Source: Flavobacteriales bacterium
GTDB taxonomy: Bacteria; Bacteroidota; Bacteroidia; Flavobacteriales_F; PHOS-HE28
Length of the DNA stretch: 64,000 bases
Assembly (NCBI GenBank): GCA_026129465.1
Contig: JAHCIA010000001.1
Coordinates: forward strand, 2,431,964-2,495,963
Direction of reading: 5' to 3'
The notes beneath the pieces are model-generated. The model saw only the letters and a program-made list of their open reading frames with translations, searched no databases and was not told the DNA's origin. A program made the position numbers and the translations under genes. Positions 26,551-34,167 of this stretch are shown here, piece after piece. Each line of letters starts with the position of its first letter. Position 1 is the first letter of the stretch.

Positions 26551-27032
26551 TTTCACCGCAGAGACGCGGGGGCGCAAAGTTCGCGGAGGAGCGCAACAGA
26601 CCTGCGGATCATTCGCTCAAGCCGTTGACCACACGTCGCAGGCCACTCCTCAGCAGAGCCTCATTGAAGTTGATGAGCAACCCCGGCTTGCATCCGGTGA
26701 GCTTCAGGTAGGTGAGCAGTTGTGCCATGTGGTTGTCGTGCAGCGCATCGACGGCCTTGACCTCGATGATCACCAAGCCTTCCACGATGATGTCCAAACG
26801 CAACGTGACCCCGAGGTCCTTTCCGCGAAAGGAGACCGGCACGGGGACCTGCTGCTCCACGCGCAGGCCCATGTCGAGAAGTACCTGGACGAGACAGAGC
26901 TCATAAACACCTTCGAGCAGTCCGGGCCCAAGCTCCCGATGTACCTCGATCGCTGCTTGGATGATAATGGAGCTGAGTTCGTTGTGCGTCATCTCCCTGC
27001 GCCCTCAGCGTCTCCGCGACTCTGCGGTGAAC
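26551..27032. mobile_element. GxxExxY cassette 1 with octad terminal inverted repeats
   Basis: The gene at 26609-26992 is bracketed by inverted copies of a TTCACCGCAGAG-type end: 26551-26588 (plus strand) and 27032-26991 (minus strand). Each arm continues as loose 8-base units (CGCAGAGT, CGCGGAGA, CGCAGAGA). One end touches the lipB ATG, the other lies seven bases from the isomerase stop, so the element fills the gap between two housekeeping genes. No transposase is present; movement would need an outside factor. Confidence 0.6.
26609..26992 (-). CDS. GxxExxY protein (PD-(D/E)XK nuclease-like), copy 1
   Basis: A 127-residue protein. The name motif is GLLEGVY near residues 24-30 (after HRELGPG). 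The nuclease-like core is LRLDIIVEGLVIIEVKAV (about 64-81), with Asp...Glu-x-Lys in the PD-(D/E)XK arrangement, followed by AQLLTYLKLTGCKPGLLINFNEA, the most conserved part. The Pfam PDDEXK_3 group has this plan; its biochemical role is not established. It is about half identical by eye to the copy at 29686, so the two are not a recent duplication. Its own octad repeats flank it on both sides. Confidence 0.85.
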   Translation of the reverse strand: MTHNELSSIIIQAAIEVHRELGPGLLEGVYELCLVQVLLDMGLRVEQQVPVPVSFRGKDLGVTLRLDIIVEGLVIIEVKAVDALHDNHMAQLLTYLKLTGCKPGLLINFNEALLRSGLRRVVNGLSE

Positions 27033-27038
27033 ACCCCC

Positions 27039-28025
27039 TCACTTCACCTCCGCCAACTTCCCCTTCAGCATGTTGATCACCGCGATCTCGCTGGGGTCCA
27101 CGCCCTTTTTCTGTGCCCAATAGAGGCTCACCCAGTCGCCCAGGTTGATCAGGTACAACTGCCGCGCGAAGGCCGTGTCGCCCTTGCTCCACACCTCGTG
27201 GATGTGCGGCGTGTACCGCGCGAAGACCTCCTTGTTGATCTCCACGCGCATCTGCGTGCGTTCGTGGTCGGTCTTGTGGCGGAAGATCAGCACGGCGATG
27301 TCGTCCCTGCCACCGGCCCAGCCCACCAGTTCGTTGTGGTTCATCTCGGGGATGGCGTGGTGCCAGCAGAGCTCCTTGCTGTTCTCATTCACCTGCTGGC
27401 GGAAACGGATGCTCACGGCCTCGGTGTTGGCCTCGCTGTAGATCACCAGCCGCTTGCCCACGAGATTTTCGGTGAGTTCCTGTGCGGCCTTCTTGATGTC
27501 CTCCTTGTCGTCGGCCAGCATGCCCGCGGCGGTCTTGATCGCGCCCTCGAAGCCATCGCCTATGATGCCGAAGTGGTGCAGCAGGTAGAACTGTTGCACC
27601 AGCGAGTAGGCCAGCATGGTGCGGGGCGGGTTGCCGCCGGGGATCACGATGTGGTCCAGCCCTTTCGCCTTGGCCATCTCCAGCATGGTGCCACCGCTGG
27701 TCACCACGCACACCCGGGCGCCTTTGCCGATGGCCTGTTCCATGGCGGCGATGGTCTCTTCCGTATTGCCGCTGTAGCTGCAGGCGATCACCAGGCTCTT
27801 GTGGTTCACATAGCCCGGCAGGTAGTAGTTGTTGTACACCTCGATGGGGCACTTGGCCTCCTTGTGCACCAGCTGTGCGGCGATGCGCCCGCCGATGCCG
27901 CTTCCGCCCAGGCCGGTGACCACCACGTTGCTGTATGGCCCGCCGGGGGCTTTCAAGGTGGCCTTGCGGCCGATCTCCAGGGCTTCCTTGAGTTGTTTGG
28001 GGAAGGCGTCGATGAGGTTGTACAT
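27039..28025 (-). CDS. SIS-domain bifunctional phosphoglucose/phosphomannose isomerase
   Basis: A 328-residue sugar isomerase of the archaeal-type PGI/PMI group. It has two SIS domains: VVTGLGGSGIGGRIAA (about 35-50) and CSYSGNTEETIAAM (about 82-95) in the first, and the second with KRLVIYSEAN and PEMNHNELVGW (about 208-230), whose Glu and His are catalytic in the family. The enzyme interconverts fructose-6-phosphate with glucose-6-phosphate or mannose-6-phosphate, so it may feed the sugar-nucleotide route used by the glycosyltransferases further on. The true start (MYNLIDAFP, 28025) has a promoter box 23 bases ahead; the longer frame overlaps lysS and is rejected. It is divergent from lysS. 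Confidence 0.88.
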   Translation of the reverse strand: MYNLIDAFPKQLKEALEIGRKATLKAPGGPYSNVVVTGLGGSGIGGRIAAQLVHKEAKCPIEVYNNYYLPGYVNHKSLVIACSYSGNTEETIAAMEQAIGKGARVCVVTSGGTMLEMAKAKGLDHIVIPGGNPPRTMLAYSLVQQFYLLHHFGIIGDGFEGAIKTAAGMLADDKEDIKKAAQELTENLVGKRLVIYSEANTEAVSIRFRQQVNENSKELCWHHAIPEMNHNELVGWAGGRDDIAVLIFRHKTDHERTQMRVEINKEVFARYTPHIHEVWSKGDTAFARQLYLINLGDWVSLYWAQKKGVDPSEIAVINMLKGKLAEVK

Positions 28026-28048
28026 GCGGGCGTTGTGATATGCGGGGA

Positions 28049-28056
28049 CGAAATTA
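28049..28056 (-). promoter_or_regulatory. -7 box for the sugar isomerase
   Basis: TAATTTCG on the minus strand, 23 bases before the ATG at 28025. It faces the lysS box at 28096 across the 100-base divergent gap. Confidence 0.5.
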
Positions 28057-28095
28057 GGGGCCTTCCTACGCGCCCTGTCCTGGCGGTGTTGCCGG

Positions 28096-28103
28096 TATCT
28101 TCG
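28096..28103 (+). promoter_or_regulatory. -7 box for lysS
   Basis: TATCTTCG, 22 bases before the lysS ATG at 28126, in the divergent gap. Confidence 0.5.
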
Positions 28104-28125
28104 CGGGCCATTTTCTTCATCCCCT

Positions 28126-29640
28126 ATGTCCCACGCCCTTTCCGACCAGGAGATCGTCCGCCGCGAAGCCCTCCAGAAGCTCCGCGACCTCGGTATCGAA
28201 CCCTTTCCCGCCGCTGAATTCAAGGTGACCGCCACCGCGCAGGAGGTGAAGGGCCTGTTCAAGGAGGAGGGTGAGCCCGCCCGGGTGACCCTCGCCGGCC
28301 GCCTGATGAGCGTGCGCCTGATGGGCAAGGCCAGCTTCGCCGTGCTGCGCGACCACGCCGGCGACCAGCAGATCTACATCGCCCGCGACAGCATCTGCCC
28401 CGGCGAGGACAAGACCCTGTACGACGAGGTGTGGAAGCACCTGCTGCACCTGGGGGACTTCATCGGCGTGGAGGGCTTCGTGTTCAAGACCCGCACCGGC
28501 GAGATCACCGTGCATGTGGAGCAGTTCACTGTGCTGAGCAAGGCCCTGCGCCCGCTGCCCGTGGTGAAGACCGACGATGAGGGCAACGTGCACGATGCCT
28601 TCACCGACCCCGAGCAGCGCTACCGCATGCGCTACGTGGACCTGGTGGTGAACCAGCAGGTGAAGGAGACCTTCCTGAAGCGCACCCGGATCTTCGATTC
28701 CATGCGCGGCGCCTTCCAAGAGGCTGGCTACTTGGAAGTGGACACGCCCGTGCTGCAGGCCATACCCGGTGGTGCGGCGGCGCGGCCCTTCGTTACGCAC
28801 CACAACGCGCTGGACGTGCCCTTCTACCTGCGCATCGCCAACGAGCTCTACCTGAAGCGCCTGATCGTGGGCGGCTTCGATGGCGTGTTCGAGTTCAGCC
28901 GCAACTTCCGCAACGAGGGCATGGACCGCACCCACAACCCGGAGTTCACCGTGATGGAGCTGTACGTGGCCTACAAGGACTACCGCTGGATGATGGACTT
29001 CATCGAAGGCGTGTTCCGGCGGGTGGCCAAGCTGACCAATGGAGACACCAAAGCGACCTTTCAAGGCAAGGAGATCGATTTTGGACAACCTTTCCGGCGT
29101 ATCACTATGGTGGGCAGCATCGAGGAGAAGATCGGCCTCAACGTGCTGGACATGGAGGAGGAAGACATCCGGGCCTTGTGCCTGAAGCACGGCATTGAAG
29201 TGGCGCCCAGCATGGGCAAGGGCAAGCTGATCGACGAGCTGTTCAGTGAACTGGTGCAGCCGGAGTTGATCCAGCCCACCTTCGTCACCGACTTCCCGCT
29301 GGAGATGAGCCCGCTGTGCAAGAAGCACCGCGAGGATCCGCGCCTCACCGAGCGCTTCGAGCTCTTCGTGGCCGGCTTCGAGGTGGCCAACGCCTACAGC
29401 GAACTGAACGACCCCATCGATCAACGCGAACGTTTCGAGGAGCAACTGAAGCTGATGGAGCGCGGCGACGACGAGGCCATGTTCATCGACCAGGATTTCC
29501 TACGCGCGTTGGAGTACGGCATGCCACCGACCAGCGGCATCGGCATTGGCATGGATCGTTTGGTGATGCTGCTGACCGACAACCCTGCCATACAGGAGGT
29601 GCTGTTGTTCCCGCAAATGAGGCCGGAGAAATTCGAATAA
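28126..29640 (+). CDS. lysS: Lysine-tRNA ligase, class II
   Basis: A 504-residue class II lysyl-tRNA synthetase. The OB-fold anticodon domain (about 60-170) includes AGRLMSVRLMGKASFAVLRD. Class II motif 1 is GYLEVDTPVL (about 201-210), motif 2 is FSRNFRNEGMDRTHNPEFT (about 258-276) and motif 3 is GIGIGMDRLVML (about 469-480). Length matches bacterial LysS. The last residues (MRPEKFE) and a TAA stop at 29638-29640 end just before GxxExxY cassette 2. Confidence 0.97.
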   Translation: MSHALSDQEIVRREALQKLRDLGIEPFPAAEFKVTATAQEVKGLFKEEGEPARVTLAGRLMSVRLMGKASFAVLRDHAGDQQIYIARDSICPGEDKTLYDEVWKHLLHLGDFIGVEGFVFKTRTGEITVHVEQFTVLSKALRPLPVVKTDDEGNVHDAFTDPEQRYRMRYVDLVVNQQVKETFLKRTRIFDSMRGAFQEAGYLEVDTPVLQAIPGGAAARPFVTHHNALDVPFYLRIANELYLKRLIVGGFDGVFEFSRNFRNEGMDRTHNPEFTVMELYVAYKDYRWMMDFIEGVFRRVAKLTNGDTKATFQGKEIDFGQPFRRITMVGSIEEKIGLNVLDMEEEDIRALCLKHGIEVAPSMGKGKLIDELFSELVQPELIQPTFVTDFPLEMSPLCKKHREDPRLTERFELFVAGFEVANAYSELNDPIDQRERFEEQLKLMERGDDEAMFIDQDFLRALEYGMPPTSGIGIGMDRLVMLLTDNPAIQEVLLFPQMRPEKFE

Positions 29641-29643
29641 GGA

Positions 29644-30122
29644 GACCACAGAGGCACAGGGACACGGAGAACACTGGGATCAGGTATGGCCAGGGCTGAA
29701 CTGAATATGCTCACCTCCAATGTATTGGCGGCGGCCATAGAGGTGCACAAGGAATTGGGGTCTGGGCTCTTGGAGTCCATTTACGAACACTGCCTTGCAC
29801 AAGATCTCCAGGACCGTGGGCTGGACATCCAGGGGCAGGTCATTGTACCTGTGCGCTATAAAGGCAAGCCAGTGGGACCATCCATGAAGTTGGACTTGCT
29901 CGTGGAGCAAAGGGTCATCATCGAAGTGAAGGCCGTCGAATGCCTCCATGAAGCACATCGCGCCCAACTGCTGACGTATTTGAAGCTCACCGGATGCAAG
30001 CCGGGGTTGCTCTTGAACTTCAATGAGGCATTGATGAAAGAGGGCGTCATTCGCGTGGTGAACGGAGATCTTGATGCCCCTTAATGGTCCTTTCCCTCCG
30101 TGCCCCTGTGCCTCCGTGGTGT
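29644..30122. mobile_element. GxxExxY cassette 2 with octad terminal inverted repeats
   Basis: A 24-base inverted repeat with two mismatches (29646-29669 against 30096-30119, starting CCACAGAGGCACAGGG) brackets the gene at 29686-30084. The arms are 8-base units (CACAGAGG, CACAGGGA, CACGGAGA). The element begins four bases after the lysS stop and ends about ten bases before the stop of the opposite-strand cyclophilin gene. No transposase gene. Confidence 0.7.
29686..30084 (+). CDS. GxxExxY protein (PD-(D/E)XK nuclease-like), copy 2
   Basis: A 132-residue relative of the protein at 26609. Motifs: HKELGSGLLESIYE (GxxExxY near 27-33), MKLDLLVEQRVIIEVKAVE (nuclease-like Asp...Glu-Val-Lys, about 67-85) and AQLLTYLKLTGCKPGLLLNFNEA (about 94-116). 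The two copies differ by about half of their residues while keeping the core, so each has been under selection or came separately. The ATG follows GATCAGGT, a sequence shared with the empty element at 35164. Function unknown; a role in DNA or RNA cleavage is only suggested by the fold. Confidence 0.85.
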   Translation: MARAELNMLTSNVLAAAIEVHKELGSGLLESIYEHCLAQDLQDRGLDIQGQVIVPVRYKGKPVGPSMKLDLLVEQRVIIEVKAVECLHEAHRAQLLTYLKLTGCKPGLLLNFNEALMKEGVIRVVNGDLDAP

Positions 30123-30131
30123 AGCCCTCAT

Positions 30132-31979
30132 TCACTCCACCCGCTCCACCTTCTCCATCACATCTCCCACCTGCAGCCGCCACACCACATCCATGCCCTC
30201 CACCACCTCAGCGAAGCGTGTGTAGCGGCCATCGAGGTGCGGAGTGGCGCTGTGGGTGATGAAGAACTGGCAGCTTTCAGTATCCCTTCCTGCTGAGGCA
30301 AGACCAACGGAACCAGCGGTGAATGGCTTGCGGCCGATCTCCGTGCGCAGCGTCCAGGGCATGCCGCCGTAGCCATCACCGCGCGGACAGCCACCCTGCA
30401 CCACGAAGTTGGGCACCATGCGGTGGAAGGCCTTGCCGTCATAGTAGCCAGCGCTGACCAGCGAGTCGAAAGCCAGGCTGCTGCCGGGGCAATCGTTGAC
30501 ATCGGTGGCGAGGATGATGGTGCCCTTTGATGTGGTGATCCGGTAGCGTTGGCCTTGGGGGAGGGCGCGCAGCTTGGCGGGGTCGATGGGGTGGTTGAAG
30601 GTTGGTGCCGCATGCTTCGGCGGCGGAAGCCCATCGCGCTTGGCGGCTACTTGATCGAGCAGCAGACGTGCCTCCAGATCGCGGATGGGCAGCAGTGGGG
30701 CGCGCGCTTGTTGCTCCGCGGCCGCATCGAGCATCTGGCGGATGGCTTCCGCATCGAATTCCAGCAGCAACTCCGCAGCGGCACTTATCAGGCCCGCATC
30801 GCCCGTGGTCATGGCCGTGCGCACCACTTCGCCCAACTGGGCATATTGCGCCTCCACGCTAGCGAATCGGGCGGTGGCCATGAAGTCGCGCACTTCCTGC
30901 ACCAGGGCTTGGAACACGGCCTGGCGAACAGCGGCATGCTCGTCCGCTTTCAACATCACCCATAGGTCGGGCCGCTCATCCGGCGTACGGTCGTTCACCA
31001 CCACACGGATCCATTCCGCGTAGGCATAGGGCGCGTTCCGTGCATCGGGAATGGCACCCTTGTATGGATGTTCCGAGCGCAGCCCGTGACGGTTCAGCAA
31101 CCCATACCACGGAATGAAGAGCATGGCATCCTCCGGATCGACCGCAGTGTTCATGAGCAGTTCGGCAGCGAGCGGCCCATCCAACCTGCCCAATTCTTCC
31201 AAGGCCGCATGGCGCACCACAGGATCGGCATCGACCAGGGCCGCCAAAAGCGGTGCCTCCTCACGCGGCCGCCACATGGATGTGAAGGCCCGCATCGCGT
31301 TGATCCGCAAGGGCTGCGGCATTTTCACATCCATACAGCGCAGGACAAGACCCTTCGCCTGCTCGCTGCGCATGACCCCCATCCCGCGTACCAGCATCGC
31401 CTTCACCTCCACCTCCTGTTCGGCCTCCACCAAGGCGATGTGGTCCGCCTCCATGGCCAGGCGCGCGCTGTCCGGCAAGCGCCGCAACGCATCCGCCGCG
31501 CGTACCCGGTCCTGCGCACTGCTGCTTTGCAGAAAGTAGATGATCGCCGCCGGGTCCTTCAGCATCCCGCTGCGCTGCATGGCCAGGAAGGAAGCACTGA
31601 GGTAGGCGCGCTGCACGGCGCTGTCCCTTTCGGTCATCGCCTCTTTCGCCATGCGCTCAATGGTGAGACTGTCGGCCACGAAGCCCAACGCATACAAGGC
31701 GGTGGAGCGCACGTTCGCGAACTCATCGCGCAGCACCTCCAGCAGGCATGGGATGGCCAGGGTGTCCTGCACACTTGCGAAGGCCAGGGCCGCCGCCTCG
31801 CGCACCTCGGCGGCTTCGTGCTTCAGAAGCGCGCACAACGCCCCGGTGTCGCGGTGTTCCTGGGCCTCCAGCACGGGCCACAAGCGTTCATCGGCCCAGC
31901 GGTTGGAAGCGGCTTCGGGTGTTCCGTTGGTACAGGACCCGAGGGTGAACAGCAGCGCGATCGGCAGGGTCCTGCGCAT
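30132..31979 (-). CDS. Lipoprotein fusing HEAT repeats to a cyclophilin-type peptidyl-prolyl isomerase
   Basis: A 615-residue protein. The start at 31979 gives a lipoprotein signal (LLFTLGSC, lipobox Cys16). Residues about 40-430 are HEAT-like helical repeats (LLKHEAAEVREAAALAFASV; LLEVLRDEFANVRSTALYALG). The last 165 residues are a cyclophilin domain: KAFHRMVPNFVVQGGCPRGDGYGG, SVGLASAGRDTESCQFFIT and HLDGRYTRFAEVVEGMDVV. It would sit at the cell envelope, probably in the periplasm, and help fold secreted or outer membrane proteins. It follows the DUF1232 gene by 66 bases in the same direction. Confidence 0.88.
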   Translation of the reverse strand: MRRTLPIALLFTLGSCTNGTPEAASNRWADERLWPVLEAQEHRDTGALCALLKHEAAEVREAAALAFASVQDTLAIPCLLEVLRDEFANVRSTALYALGFVADSLTIERMAKEAMTERDSAVQRAYLSASFLAMQRSGMLKDPAAIIYFLQSSSAQDRVRAADALRRLPDSARLAMEADHIALVEAEQEVEVKAMLVRGMGVMRSEQAKGLVLRCMDVKMPQPLRINAMRAFTSMWRPREEAPLLAALVDADPVVRHAALEELGRLDGPLAAELLMNTAVDPEDAMLFIPWYGLLNRHGLRSEHPYKGAIPDARNAPYAYAEWIRVVVNDRTPDERPDLWVMLKADEHAAVRQAVFQALVQEVRDFMATARFASVEAQYAQLGEVVRTAMTTGDAGLISAAAELLLEFDAEAIRQMLDAAAEQQARAPLLPIRDLEARLLLDQVAAKRDGLPPPKHAAPTFNHPIDPAKLRALPQGQRYRITTSKGTIILATDVNDCPGSSLAFDSLVSAGYYDGKAFHRMVPNFVVQGGCPRGDGYGGMPWTLRTEIGRKPFTAGSVGLASAGRDTESCQFFITHSATPHLDGRYTRFAEVVEGMDVVWRLQVGDVMEKVERVE

Positions 31980-32001
31980 GGCGAGGTAGGTGGGGGTGGT
32001 A

Positions 32002-32039
32002 AAGATGGTGAGGGTGGAGGTTGCCTCCCTTACCATCTT
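32002..32039. repeat. Hairpin between DUF1232 and the cyclophilin gene
   Basis: AAGATGGTGAGGG (32002-32014) pairs with CCCTTACCATCTT (32027-32039) in 12 of 13 positions around a 12-base loop. The surrounding purine-rich GGTGG-like text looks repeat-derived. It could lower readthrough into the cyclophilin gene or be another short repeat family. Confidence 0.5.
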
Positions 32040-32045
32040 CCCCCT

Positions 32046-32270
32046 TCACCCCGCCTTCCCGAAATCCACCGCCCGGTATCGCGTGAACATGCGCGTGAAG
32101 TCCCAACCATGATAGCGCAACGCTCCCAGCAATACCATGGTGGCCGTGGCCTCGTCCAAGTTGCCCAGCAACGGAATGTTGTCCGGCAGGAACTCGAACA
32201 CGCCGAAGCCAGGGTTGAGCAGGTAGAATAAGGACAGCAGGCCGGCGAAGGTGACGAGCAGGGGCTTCAT
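32046..32270 (-). CDS. DUF1232-family small membrane protein
   Basis: A 74-residue protein with one or two hydrophobic stretches (LLVTFAGLLSLFYLL) and the DUF1232 core FLPDNIPLLGNLDEATATMVLL, seen also in YkvA-like proteins (LPD.IP..G..DD pattern). Function unknown. The tail (TRMFTRYRAVDFGKAG) is basic. It leads a possible two-gene unit with the cyclophilin lipoprotein. Confidence 0.75.
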   Translation of the reverse strand: MKPLLVTFAGLLSLFYLLNPGFGVFEFLPDNIPLLGNLDEATATMVLLGALRYHGWDFTRMFTRYRAVDFGKAG

Positions 32271-32392
32271 GGAGCAATGGTCTATGGTCGCTGATGCGGG
32301 ATGGATGGATAACGGAGGCCAGATGATGAAAGTGCGAGGGTGCCAATGCGGGTTGACCGGTCCCCGCGCATGCTGGCACCATCCACCGAGGG

Positions 32393-32400
32393 TAACTTCG
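32393..32400 (+). promoter_or_regulatory. -7 box close to the M28 peptidase start
   Basis: TAACTTCG ends seven bases before the ATG at 32408. If used, the mRNA would have almost no leader. Confidence 0.4.
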
Positions 32401-32407
32401 CCGTCCC

Positions 32408-34084
32408 ATGAAAAATCGCCTCACCATCTTGCTGCTTCCTTTGCTGCCACTGCTGCCGCTGCTGGCACCGGCGCAGTTGATGCCCGACCCGGCGGCCATC
32501 GCGCGCATGACCGCCGATGTGCGCTACCTGGCCAGCGAGGAGCTCGAAGGCCGCGAAGCGGGGACCCCCGGCGAACGCCTTGCCGCCGAATACATCGCCG
32601 CCGAGTTCGAACGCCTGGGCCTGAAACCCAAGGGCAACATGGGCTCCTACCTGCAGGCCTTCAACTTTCAGGCACCGCCCGTGGCGGGTCCCGCCAGCCG
32701 TCTGCAGATCGGCCGCAGCCACCTGGAAGTGGGCGCCGATTTCATCACACCGCTCTACTCGGCCAGCGGCACGGCACGCGGCAAGATCACGAAGGTGGAA
32801 TTCGGCATCCACGCACCGGAGCTGGGGCATGACGACTACAAGGACGTGGACCTGAAGGACCGCATCGCCGCCATGCTCATCGGTTCGCCGGACGGCATCC
32901 ACCCCCACAGCAAGTACATCGCGCATCACGACCTGCGGGGCCGCATCGAACAGGCCGTATCTCGCGGGGCGCTCGGCGTGGTGCTCTACAACGAGGACGC
33001 CAACGCGGAAACACCGGACGCTGAAAGCCGCCGCCGCACCCAGCCCGTAGCCGTGCCGGTGGTCTTCCTCAATAAGGACGAACACCACGGCCTGCTGATC
33101 GACAACAACCCCTGCGTGATCCACGCCGACGTGCAGCGCGAGGAGCGCACGGCGTACAACGTGGTAGGCCTGCTGGACAACAATATCGGCCGCGCCACGG
33201 TGACAGGCGCGCATTATGACCACCTGGGCTGGGGCGATGAGGGCAGCCGCCACCGCGGGGAGAAGGCGATCCACTACGGCGCCGACGACAACGCCAGCGG
33301 CACCGCCGTGCTGATGCAACTGGCCCGCGACATGAAGGAACTGGAAAGCACGCGCGCCAGCGATCATCTGTTCATCGCCTTCAGTGGCGAGGAGAAGGGC
33401 CTCTACGGCTCCAACTTCTGGACAAAGAACCCCACCTACCCGCTGGATGGCATCAACTACATGCTCAACCTGGACATGGTGGGGCGCTTGGACAGCCTGG
33501 GCAGCATCGGCATCAACGGTGTGGGCACCTCTCCCGCATGGAGCGCGGTGGACAGTCTGAAGGCCGGTGAGCTCACCATCAAAAGCACCCTCGGCGGCAT
33601 CGGCAGCAGCGACCACACCAGCTTCTACCTGCAAGGCATCCCCGCCATACACTTCTTCACCGGCACGCATCCTGACTATCACAAACCCAGCGACACCTGG
33701 GAGAAGGTCAACTATCCGGGCATGCTGCGCGTCACGCGTTTCATCCAGGAACTGATGGCAAGGCTGGATGGACGTGGCCGGCTGCCGTTCACAAAGACCG
33801 AGGAGGAGAACGCCGCCGCCACACCGCGCTTCAAGGTGACCATGGGCGTGGTGCCCGACTACATGTTCAACGGCACCGGCATGCGCATCGATGGCGTCAC
33901 CGAAGGGAAGCCCGCCGCCAACGCGGGGCTGAAGCAGGGCGATATCGTGCTGCGCATCGGACTGGTGGAAGTGCCTGATATGATGGGTTACATGAAGGCC
34001 CTGGGCCAGTTCAACAAAGGCGATACCGCGACGGTCAAGATCCTCCGGGATGGAAAGGAGGTGATGGTGGAGGTTGTTTTCTGA
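32408..34084 (+). CDS. Secreted M28-family zinc peptidase with PA and PDZ domains
   Basis: A 558-residue exported aminopeptidase-like enzyme. A signal peptide (LLLPLLPLLPLLAPAQ) is followed by an N-terminal M28 segment (SEELEGREAGTPGERLAAEYIA), a protease-associated insert (about 100-250), then the metal site: AHYDHLGWG, GADDNASGTAV, FSGEEKGLYGS (general base Glu), LNLDMVGR and DYHKPSDTWEKV. All expected His/Asp/Glu ligands are visible. Residues about 475-555 form a PDZ domain (GKPAANAGLKQGDIVLRIG). Likely role: peptide hydrolysis in the periplasm or outside the cell. The gene ends where heptad element B2 begins. Confidence 0.93.
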   Translation: MKNRLTILLLPLLPLLPLLAPAQLMPDPAAIARMTADVRYLASEELEGREAGTPGERLAAEYIAAEFERLGLKPKGNMGSYLQAFNFQAPPVAGPASRLQIGRSHLEVGADFITPLYSASGTARGKITKVEFGIHAPELGHDDYKDVDLKDRIAAMLIGSPDGIHPHSKYIAHHDLRGRIEQAVSRGALGVVLYNEDANAETPDAESRRRTQPVAVPVVFLNKDEHHGLLIDNNPCVIHADVQREERTAYNVVGLLDNNIGRATVTGAHYDHLGWGDEGSRHRGEKAIHYGADDNASGTAVLMQLARDMKELESTRASDHLFIAFSGEEKGLYGSNFWTKNPTYPLDGINYMLNLDMVGRLDSLGSIGINGVGTSPAWSAVDSLKAGELTIKSTLGGIGSSDHTSFYLQGIPAIHFFTGTHPDYHKPSDTWEKVNYPGMLRVTRFIQELMARLDGRGRLPFTKTEEENAAATPRFKVTMGVVPDYMFNGTGMRIDGVTEGKPAANAGLKQGDIVLRIGLVEVPDMMGYMKALGQFNKGDTATVKILRDGKEVMVEVVF

Positions 34085-34165
34085 AGTGGCAAGTGGCGAG
34101 GTTGGCAGCTGGCAAGTCAAACCCCGCTAATCGCCAACTTGCCAACGTGTAAACTCGCCACTGTT
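34084..34165. repeat. Heptad-repeat hairpin element (family B, degenerate)
   Basis: AGTGGCGAG (34092-34100) pairs with CTCGCCACT (34154-34162), and inside it TGGCAAGT (34110-34117) with ACTTGCCA (34137-34144). The element fills the gap between the M28 stop and the gpsA ATG at 34168. It has the same outer units as those at 19083 and 41822 but lacks the AATGCCC core. Confidence 0.65.
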
Positions 34166-34167
34166 CC

